This document shows positions 1-4,287 of a stretch of DNA of 5,174 bases, piece by piece. The position numbers were made by a program, and so were the translations under genes. The DNA lies in contig CALHWR010000179.1 in NCBI GenBank assembly GCA_938036665.1, positions 1 to 5,174 on the forward strand. Reading direction: 5' to 3'. This stretch comes from an uncultured Collinsella sp. GTDB lineage: Bacteria; Actinomycetota; Coriobacteriia; Coriobacteriales; Coriobacteriaceae. Positions within the stretch are counted from its first letter, which is position 1. Every line of letters starts with the position of its first letter. A model generated the notes under the pieces. That model was not told the origin of the DNA. It saw only the letters and a list, made by a program, of their open reading frames with translations, and did not search any database.

Positions 1-455
1 GTCCCGGCGTAGACGACCTGACCGTCGCTGCGGTGGGGTGCGCTGGCCGCATGCAGCTGGCTACGGCTGCAAAAACAGGGATACACCAGCCCGCGGCGGT
101 CCAGAATATCGTAGTAATGCTGGTAAATTTCTGCCCGCTCACTCTGGTAGACCGGCAGCTGCGGACCGTCGGCGGCAAGGCCCAGCCAGGCCAGATCGTC
201 GATGATGGCATCGGCAAACACACGGGGGCAGCGCTGGGTGTCCAGGTCCTCGATGCGCAACACGATGCTGCCGCCCTGGCTGCGGGCCGAAAGCCACGCG
301 CACAGGCAGCTGAACACGTTGCCCAGGTGCATGCGGCCCGAGGGCGACGGGGCAAAGCGGCCCACGACCGGCGCGAGGGCGGGGGCGAGCTTGCTGTTGG
401 GCGCCGTCGACATGGCCACGGCGGGGGTTGCTATGTTGCATGCGTTGATATCCAT
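1..455 (-). CDS. gluQRS: Glutamyl-Q tRNA(Asp) synthetase-like protein (N-terminal part, cut by window edge)
   Basis: This is the first 151 codons of a class I glutamyl-tRNA synthetase-like catalytic domain. Visible landmarks are RFAPSPSG (residues 33-40), a HIGH-type motif HLGN (43-46), RIEDLD (67-72), YQSER (103-107), and a Cys-x-Cys pair (C127, C129) followed by Tyr149. The CxC...Y pattern matches the zinc site of GluQRS (YadB in E. coli), whose last Cys would lie just past the window edge. GluQRS proteins activate glutamate and attach it to queuosine at position 34 of tRNA(Asp). IEDLD, rather than the IEDTD usual in GltX, favours GluQRS, but the deciding feature, absence of the C-terminal anticodon-binding domain, is outside the window. 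The ATG at 455 has no Shine-Dalgarno sequence but sits 7 nt after a TATACT box. An in-frame ATG at 413 (Met15) would give a more usual N-terminus and also lacks a ribosome site. The gene is divergent from the DUF2207 gene. Confidence 0.85.
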   Translation of the reverse strand, partial: MDINACNIATPAVAMSTAPNSKLAPALAPVVGRFAPSPSGRMHLGNVFSCLCAWLSARSQGGSIVLRIEDLDTQRCPRVFADAIIDDLAWLGLAADGPQLPVYQSERAEIYQHYYDILDRRGLVYPCFCSRSQLHAASAPHRSDGQVVYAG

Positions 456-462
456 GCGGACG

Positions 463-468
463 AGTATA
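463..468 (-). promoter_or_regulatory. Candidate -10 box of a leaderless gluQRS transcript
   Basis: The minus strand reads TATACT, followed by 7 nt and then the ATG at 455. A transcription start at the usual 6-8 nt downstream would fall at or beside the A of the start codon, giving a leaderless mRNA. This agrees with the lack of a Shine-Dalgarno sequence. No TTGACA-like -35 hexamer is visible at 16-18 bp spacing, so the call rests on the -10 and its distance alone. Leaderless genes are common in Actinobacteria. Confidence 0.5.
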
Positions 469-598
469 GCGCGGGGTGAGGTGAGGGGGCGTCGTCGATG
501 CTCGCGAGTTGCCGAGGCTGCGTGTTGTGCGCGGCGGGCACCGACTTAACACTTCGATTACCGCCCCAAGCTCAGCCCCTTCAACCCCTCAAACGACA

Positions 599-634
599 GA
601 AACCCCGGCAGCTCTTCGCAACTGCCGGGGTTTC
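599..634. terminator. Perfect 13-bp GC-rich hairpin, possible terminator of an unidentified transcript
   Basis: Arm 599-611 (GAAACCCCGGCAG) pairs perfectly with 622-634, leaving a 10-nt loop. The flanks are only moderately T-rich: the minus-strand side reads TTTCTGTCGTTTG, slightly better than the plus side, TTTCCGCGG. It lies between two divergent genes, where neither needs a terminator, so it may end a small unannotated transcript, act as a structured RNA element, or be an insulating bidirectional terminator. Direction is uncertain. Confidence 0.45.
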
Positions 635-807
635 CGCGGAAAAGGGGGACATGATCCTCAAGCGAACGGCAAAGGGGCAAACCGTTTTCGCTCAACTGCT
701 TTATGCCCCTCGCTCGCCGGCTTAATCGGCTCACGCCGCGCCCACACAAAGCCGCTACACCTGTGACGGAGCTATGAAGTGGTATCTATGCCGGAGCGGG
801 CTATGCC
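635..807. other. Intergenic DNA, no supported gene
   Basis: This is the central part of the gap between gluQRS and the DUF2207 gene. I find no ORF with credible coding character and no tRNA or rRNA. A weak imperfect hairpin pairs 661-669 with 682-692, with a 2-nt bulge. A 20-codon plus-strand ORF (774-836) follows a GGAG only 2 nt from its ATG, but it runs into the GTCCC repeats and is probably chance. Confidence 0.5.
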
Positions 808-856
808 AAGGAGTGTCCCAGATTGCCGGCAGATAAGGAACGTCCCCAGGTGCCGG
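808..856 (+). repeat. Two copies of a short AAGGA..GTCCC intergenic repeat
   Basis: AAGGAGTGTCCCA (808-820) and AAGGAACGTCCCC (835-847) differ at three positions and start 27 bp apart. The second copy is flanked by inverted CCGGCA (826-831) and TGCCGG (851-856). The same core, AAG-(A)-ACGTCCCC or AAGTCTGTCCCC, recurs twice on the minus strand at 3286-3350, there flanked by GTCATT/AATGAC-type arms. Short cores between inverted arms resemble REP-type or other dispersed palindromic repeats. I see no transposase. Confidence 0.5.
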
Positions 857-906
857 TCGCGGGCGTGACTTTCGTCCCGTTTAATACTCCGCTGACCTAG
901 ATGTTC

Positions 907-935
907 GTCACATGAACCCGCAAACGTGGGACAAT
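907..935 (+). promoter_or_regulatory. Weak candidate promoter for the DUF2207 gene
   Basis: GTCACA (907-912) and GACAAT (930-935) are separated by 17 bp; each matches 4 of 6 bases of the sigma-70 consensus. Initiation near 942 would leave a leader of about 28 nt that keeps the ribosome site at 957-962. An AT-rich TTAATACT at 881-888 is an alternative -10 but lacks a -35 partner. Confidence 0.25.
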
Positions 936-956
936 GACGCTACTGGTATCACAGAC

Positions 957-962
957 AAAGGA
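957..962 (+). promoter_or_regulatory. Ribosome binding site that decides the DUF2207 start
   Basis: AAAGGA lies 7 nt before the ATG at 970. The upstream in-frame ATG at 934 has no such site and would place a 12-residue polar extension in front of a normal signal peptide. The start at 970 is therefore preferred. Confidence 0.7.
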
Positions 963-969
963 TGTGCCT

Positions 970-2916
970 ATGAACGCCCCCGTTGCCAAGACCTGTCGGC
1001 AGCGCTGCCCGTTTGCGCGATTTGCTTCCATTTGCGCGCTCGTCGCGTGCGCGCTGCTGCTGTTGCCCGCCGTTGCACGTGCCGACGGGTATTCCATGAC
1101 CCAAACCTACATCAGTGCCACGGTCGAGGCCGATGGATCGCTGACCGTTGTCGAGGGACGCCAGTTTGATTTCGACGACGACATCAACGGCGTGTTTTGG
1201 GAGATCAATACGGGCTCCAACCAGCAGGGCGGCACGGCGGGCGTCGACGTGCTGAGTGTCGAGGAAGAGGACACCGCGTTTAACAAAGTCGATAGCGCGA
1301 ACAAGGGCGACTCTGGCGTCTACACGGTCGAGCAGACCGGTGACGGCGTAAGGATTAAGGTGTTCAGCCCTCACGAGAGCGGCGACAGCGCAATCTACTA
1401 CGTGAGCTACACCATGACCGGTGCGGTTATGAACTGGGCCGATACCGCCGAGCTCTACTGGAAGTTCGTGGGTGACGGCTGGTCTGCGGATTCCGATGAC
1501 GTCGAGATGGAAGTGTGCTTCGCGAATGCCGCTGCCGGGACGGTGGCCGTCAAGGGCGATAACTTCCGCGCATGGGGCCATGGTCCGCTGACGGGCGACG
1601 TGTCGCTCGATGAGGACGAGCCCATGGTCACCTATACCATTCCCTGCGTGCACCAGGGCGAATTCGCCGAGGCACGCATCGCCTTCCCTAGCGACTGGGT
1701 GCCGCAGCTTGCCGTCTCGGGCGAAAAGCGCATGTCGACGATCCTGAGCGAAGAGAAGGAATGGGCCGACGAGGCCAACGCTCGCCGTGAGCACGCGCGT
1801 GCGGTTGCCGGCGCGATTGCCGTGGTGTGTGTTGCCGTGGCGGTTGCCTATACCGGTGTGATCGTGATGCTTAAGCTGCGCAGGCCCAAGCCCAAGCCGC
1901 TCTTTCAGGACGAGTACTTCCGCGATGTGCCCTCGGCCGACCATCCCGCGGTGCTTGCAGCTCTTATGAGCTGGAACGACGTGCCCGATCAGGCATATAT
2001 CGCCACGCTTATGAAGCTTACCGACGACCGCGTGATCAAGCTGGAAGAAGCGACCGAGACCAAGAAGAAGGGTCTGCTCCGTCGCGAAAAAGAGGAGCAG
2101 ACGTATCGCATCACAGTGACCGACGAGGCCTGGAAGGCTGCCAAGAAGGACGGCATCGATCGCGATGTGCTCAAGGTCTTCTTCGCCGGCGTTAAGCCCG
2201 ATAAGGACGGAGTCCGTTCGCGCACGTTTAGCGAGCTGGAGGAGTACGCTAGCGAGCGCACCACATCTGTTGGCGACAAGCTCGAGGACTATCAGAGCAC
2301 GGTTAAGGGCAAGCTGGAGGCGCGCGAGTTTATCGCCTCGGACGGCACCATCGCCCTGGTTGCCGGCTTGGTTCTCGGCATCATCATTGTCTTTGGCATT
2401 CTGGGCTCTCTGATCTATACCGACTTTGCGGACGCCAACGTCGGTGCCGCTATGATCTCGATCCCCGTCACGATCGTGGGCTTTGTCCTGAGCTGCACCT
2501 TCCGCCGCTACACGCCGGAGGGCGCCGAGGTGGCGGCTCGCTGCAAGGCGCTCAAGCATTGGCTCGAGGACTTTACGCGTCTGAAGGAGGCCGTCCCCAG
2601 CGACCTGATCTTGTGGAACAAGTTGCTGGTGATGGGCGTTGCCCTGGGCGTTTCGAAAGAAGTGCTGCGACAGCTGGCCGAAGCCGTGCCTGCGGACCTG
2701 CGCAACAGTGACGATTTCTACGACAACTACCCCTGCTACTGGTGGTATTACCATCACTACGGCAACGAGTCCCCGCTCGATTCGTTCAACGATGTGTACC
2801 ACGAGACCATCCGCGAGCTGGCTTCGAGTTCCGATAGCTCGAGCGGCGGCAGCGGTGGCGGCTTTTCCGGTGGCGGCGGTGGCGGCGTCGGCGGAGGCGG
2901 CGGCGGAACGTTCTAG
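970..2916 (+). CDS. DUF2207 domain-containing membrane protein
   Basis: The product has 648 residues. A signal peptide occupies residues 1-38, with a Lys/Arg-rich start, a hydrophobic core ALVACALLLLP and likely cleavage after ARA. It is followed by a beta-rich exported domain (about 39-270), a membrane span (about 277-301) closed by the positive stretch LKLRRPKPKP, and a charged cytoplasmic region (about 302-458) that includes a helix-rich segment around HPAVLAALMSW and TLMKLTDDRVIKLEE. Two more spans follow (about 459-482 and 491-511). The C-terminal cytoplasmic part carries WNKLLVMGVALGVSKEVL (about 549-566), the conserved late motif of DUF2207 proteins, then a Tyr/Trp-rich patch (about 587-598) and a Gly/Ser tail (about 625-648). 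This order is the standard DUF2207 (COG4907) architecture. The biochemical function of the family is not established; exported and cytoplasmic domains joined by membrane spans suggest an envelope role, which is inference. It stands alone, with no co-directional neighbour within 450 bp. Confidence 0.9.
   Translation: MNAPVAKTCRQRCPFARFASICALVACALLLLPAVARADGYSMTQTYISATVEADGSLTVVEGRQFDFDDDINGVFWEINTGSNQQGGTAGVDVLSVEEEDTAFNKVDSANKGDSGVYTVEQTGDGVRIKVFSPHESGDSAIYYVSYTMTGAVMNWADTAELYWKFVGDGWSADSDDVEMEVCFANAAAGTVAVKGDNFRAWGHGPLTGDVSLDEDEPMVTYTIPCVHQGEFAEARIAFPSDWVPQLAVSGEKRMSTILSEEKEWADEANARREHARAVAGAIAVVCVAVAVAYTGVIVMLKLRRPKPKPLFQDEYFRDVPSADHPAVLAALMSWNDVPDQAYIATLMKLTDDRVIKLEEATETKKKGLLRREKEEQTYRITVTDEAWKAAKKDGIDRDVLKVFFAGVKPDKDGVRSRTFSELEEYASERTTSVGDKLEDYQSTVKGKLEAREFIASDGTIALVAGLVLGIIIVFGILGSLIYTDFADANVGAAMISIPVTIVGFVLSCTFRRYTPEGAEVAARCKALKHWLEDFTRLKEAVPSDLILWNKLLVMGVALGVSKEVLRQLAEAVPADLRNSDDFYDNYPCYWWYYHHYGNESPLDSFNDVYHETIRELASSSDSSSGGSGGGFSGGGGGGVGGGGGGTF
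2843..2907 (+). repeat. GGC/GGT-rich low-complexity tract encoding the Gly tail
   Basis: The 3' end of the DUF2207 gene is an imperfect GGN repeat coding for Gly-rich residues up to the final Thr-Phe-stop. Gly-rich tails are common in this family, so the tract is probably functional at the protein level. Its near-repetitive DNA could allow length change by slippage. Confidence 0.7.
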
Positions 2917-3026
2917 CGAGCGCTTGCTTTGGGGTGGATCTTTCTGGGCGGTTGCCAGGGAAGATTCATCCCATTTTTGTGCATCGAAACGGGTCAAACT
3001 TTCCGCTGAGGACCTTCGCGCAAAGG
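2917..3026. other. Downstream region of DUF2207, no gene seen
   Basis: No credible ORF is present. Only weak structures are visible: a 5-bp stem with a GCGC loop just after the stop codon, and a 4-bp GGGA/TCCC stem (2958-2971) followed by ATTTTTG. Neither is a convincing terminator, so DUF2207 transcription may continue to the strong hairpin at 3093-3133. Confidence 0.4.
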
Positions 3027-3061
3027 GCAGTGGACAAAAAATGCCAAATATGAGTACTGTT
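3027..3061 (+). repeat. Left arm of a 35-bp inverted repeat
   Basis: Positions 3027-3061 match the reverse complement of 3228-3262 at 29 of 35 bases. The inner 17 bp, CAAATATGAGTACTGTT (3045-3061), are identical. The outer part shares TGG-(A/T)-CAAAA. The arm includes the ATG of a mini-ORF at 3050. It could be a conserved promoter or operator block, the end of a non-autonomous mobile element, or a duplicated gene start. No flanking target-site duplication is evident. Confidence 0.7.
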
Positions 3062-3091
3062 GCTGCGTTGGTCACATATGTTTGCACATAA
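3050..3091 (+). CDS. Possible 13-residue mini-ORF (MSTV family), plus strand
   Basis: The ORF encodes MSTVAALVTYVCT and stops with TAA 1 nt before the terminator stem. Its ATG lies in the left inverted-repeat arm. The same frame is open upstream, reading SGQKMPN before the Met, matching RGQNTSN before the Met in the opposite arm. There is no Shine-Dalgarno sequence. Translation is unproven; the ORF may simply be a by-product of a conserved DNA motif. Confidence 0.2.
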   Translation: MSTVAALVTYVCT

Positions 3092-3092
3092 T

Positions 3093-3137
3093 AATGGGCT
3101 CCTAATGAGAGTACTTCTCGTTAGGAGCCCATTTTAT
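3093..3137 (+). terminator. Strong intrinsic terminator, probably bidirectional
   Basis: AATGGGCTCCTAA (3093-3105) pairs perfectly with 3121-3133, and the stem extends inward through 3106-3110 with 3116-3120 (one G-T pair), giving 18 bp and a GTACT loop. On the plus strand it is followed by TTTTATT. On the minus strand it is followed by ATTATGTG, a poorer tract. It is the best visible terminator for the DUF2207 transcript or for the plus mini-ORF, and could also stop minus-strand transcription from the GNAT gene. Confidence 0.85.
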
Positions 3138-3152
3138 TGAACATTTGGGGAG

Positions 3153-3239
3153 TTACGTCAGCTCGTGCAGCTGGTCGTCATGCCTATAAGCATCAAAAAT
3201 GCCCTGAATCGCTGCCACTAAAAAGGTAACAGTACTCAT
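3153..3239 (-). CDS. Possible 28-residue mini-ORF (MSTV family), minus strand
   Basis: From the ATG at 3239 the minus strand encodes 28 residues beginning MSTVTFLVAAIQGIFDAY and ending in DDQLHELT, then TAA. The first four codons, ATG AGT ACT GTT, are identical to those of the plus-strand mini-ORF because both lie in the inverted repeat. The frame is open upstream for about 23 codons but has no earlier ATG, GTG or TTG start that I can find. No Shine-Dalgarno sequence is present. The hydrophobic first half and charged second half look more protein-like than the 13-residue partner, but this is weak evidence. I do not recognise a family. Confidence 0.25.
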   Translation of the reverse strand: MSTVTFLVAAIQGIFDAYRHDDQLHELT

Positions 3240-3262
3240 ATTTGATGTATTTTGACCACGGC
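3228..3262 (-). repeat. Right arm of the 35-bp inverted repeat
   Basis: This is the partner of 3027-3061 (29 of 35 matches, 3228-3244 perfect) in opposite orientation. It contains the ATG of the 28-residue minus-strand mini-ORF. The two arms enclose the terminator hairpin, which is off-centre, so the arms are not simply a longer stem of it. Confidence 0.7.
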
Positions 3263-3285
3263 TATCTACAAACCCCCTAGGCCAC

Positions 3286-3350
3286 TCATTGGGGACAGAC
3301 TTAAATGACTAGTTGTTGGGGATCAGTCATTGGGGACGTTCTTAAATGAC
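3286..3350 (-). repeat. Two 24-bp direct repeats of the GTCCC family
   Basis: Units 3286-3309 and 3327-3350 begin TCATTGGGGAC and end CTTAAATGAC, differing only in the middle three bases (AGA versus GTT). Their starts are 41 bp apart, and similarity continues weakly past each unit (TAGTTG versus CAGGTG). A partial third TTGGGGA occurs at 3317-3323. Each unit has short inverted ends (TCATT/AATGA). On the minus strand the core reads AAGAACGTCCCC or AAGTCTGTCCCC, like the copies at 808-847. They lie 18 bp beyond the GNAT stop codon. Confidence 0.65.
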
Positions 3351-3368
3351 CAGGTGTGGCTGCTTGGG

Positions 3369-4010
3369 CTAGGCTGTTAGGTCGAGTTCGTAGAGAAAGC
3401 TTTCGCGCGGCATGTCGTGACGACGCTCTTCGCGGTTGGCGCGGTGCGTGGCCGTGCGCTTAAAGCCGTGCAGCTCGTAGAACTTCCACGAGCAGTTAGA
3501 GTCGGTGTACAAGTGCGCCCTTGTCGCCCCGCGCGAGGACAGGTACGAGACCGCGGCATCGAGCAAAACCGAGCCAACGCCCAGGCCATGGACATCGGGA
3601 TCGACGGCGAGCAGCGTGACTTCGTTGTCGTGCGGCAACGGGCTGCTCTCGAGCAGGCGGTTGTTGGTTCGAATGGTGGCGCGCACAAACGAGAGATACT
3701 CGGCGCAGACATCGGGCTCCAGCTCGCGCATCTGCGAAAGCAGCGCGCGTTCGGTATCCATCCAGTGTTCCTTAACGGTGGCGCCGGAACTCTGTCCCGC
3801 GCGCGCGAGCGCAATGCCACGCGCCTGACCGTCGATTACGGCAACCTGCGAAAACGTCGATGACGAAAGGCAATGGGCGAGGTCGCACGCGGCCTCGAGG
3901 CGGTTGTACTCATCGTTATCCGAATTGTTATGCCAAAGCTGCTGCAGAATCAGCGCGATGGCGTCGAAGTCTTCGGTATCAAACGGTCGGTAGAGAACCC
4001 GCGAGACCAT
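3369..4010 (-). CDS. GNAT family N-acetyltransferase
   Basis: The product has 213 residues and the Gcn5-related acetyltransferase fold. It starts with YRPFDTEDFDAI, typical of a first beta strand and helix. Motif A is VTLLAVDPDVHGLGVGSVLL (131-150), where HGLGVG (141-146) is the acetyl-CoA pyrophosphate loop of R/QxxGxG/A type. Motif B follows around HLYTDSNCSWKFYELHGFK (166-184), with the F-Y-E-L-H-G-F signature of the last core strand. Such enzymes transfer an acetyl group from acetyl-CoA to an amine; the substrate cannot be read from the sequence. An inserted segment at about 71-125 lies between the early strands and motif A. The protein is soluble, with no signal peptide. The start at 4010 is supported by AAGAGG (4015-4020) 4 nt upstream. 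The gene is convergent with DUF2207 and divergent from purH. Confidence 0.88.
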   Translation of the reverse strand: MVSRVLYRPFDTEDFDAIALILQQLWHNNSDNDEYNRLEAACDLAHCLSSSTFSQVAVIDGQARGIALARAGQSSGATVKEHWMDTERALLSQMRELEPDVCAEYLSFVRATIRTNNRLLESSPLPHDNEVTLLAVDPDVHGLGVGSVLLDAAVSYLSSRGATRAHLYTDSNCSWKFYELHGFKRTATHRANREERRHDMPRESFLYELDLTA

Positions 4011-4046
4011 GGTGCCTCTTTCTTTTGCGGATGCATATCGAGCACA

Positions 4047-4052
4047 ATTCTA
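4047..4052 (-). promoter_or_regulatory. Weak candidate -10 box for the GNAT gene
   Basis: The minus strand reads TAGAAT here, 5 of 6 to the TATAAT consensus. It would start transcription near 4040 and give a leader of about 30 nt containing the ribosome site. No good -35 hexamer is visible upstream. Confidence 0.25.
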
Positions 4053-4145
4053 CCACGCTATTGGCATCTAATTATGGTGCCCCTGTGTTCCATGAACTCA
4101 CCGTGCCCGGTGCCGTGCCCATCCCCTCTGCTCGCAAACTTTTTC

Positions 4146-4213
4146 TGCACATGCGCCCGTTGCGGGGTGCATCGATGCGCTCGATGCGCTACATTGAATC
4201 AGTATTTTCAATG
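4146..4213 (+). promoter_or_regulatory. Structured upstream region of purH: interrupted hairpin, tandem 9-mer and inverted repeat
   Basis: Three small structures lie in a row. TGCAC (4146-4150) and GTGCA (4167-4171) enclose an inner CCCG-TTG-CGGG stem (4156-4166). The 9-mer TCGATGCGC is repeated in tandem (4172-4189). CATTGAA (4192-4198) and TTCAATG (4207-4213) form a 7-bp inverted repeat with an 8-nt centre, the size of a repressor operator. No clear -35/-10 pair was found, so whether these are DNA sites or leader RNA structure is unknown. Confidence 0.35.
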
Positions 4214-4276
4214 CCGCTGCGCGAGCGCTGCAGATCGACGTATCACCGACTCACAGAGCACGGCGGCGTACCAGAC

Positions 4277-4282
4277 AGGAGG
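4277..4282 (+). promoter_or_regulatory. Ribosome binding site of purH
   Basis: A full AGGAGG lies 5 nt before the ATG at 4288 and fixes the start. It is the strongest ribosome site in the window. Confidence 0.85.
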
Positions 4283-4287
4283 ACTGC

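Noticed and set aside
33..549. Plus-strand ORFs and a minus ORF overlapping the gluQRS region
   Set aside because: The minus frame ending at 455 carries the class I synthetase motifs, so the others are shadow frames.
774..836. 20-codon plus-strand ORF after a GGAG
   Set aside because: The ribosome-site spacing of 2 nt is too short and the ORF runs into the repeat family; no independent coding evidence.
934..969. Upstream ATG at 934 as the DUF2207 start
   Set aside because: It lacks a ribosome site and would extend a normal signal peptide with 12 polar residues; AAAGGA at 957-962 supports 970.
2957..2977. GGGA/TCCC hairpin followed by ATTTTTG as the DUF2207 terminator
   Set aside because: Only 4 bp of stem; the 18-bp hairpin at 3093-3133 is far stronger.
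949..3087. 712-codon minus-strand ORF opposite the DUF2207 gene
   Set aside because: It lies antisense to a gene with signal peptide, membrane spans and family motifs, has low-complexity Arg/His/Gly-rich content, and recognisable domains are absent. High GC explains the lack of stops.
3027..3350. CRISPR array
   Set aside because: Only two direct units of 24 bp with a 17-bp gap, no series of regular spacers and no cas genes.
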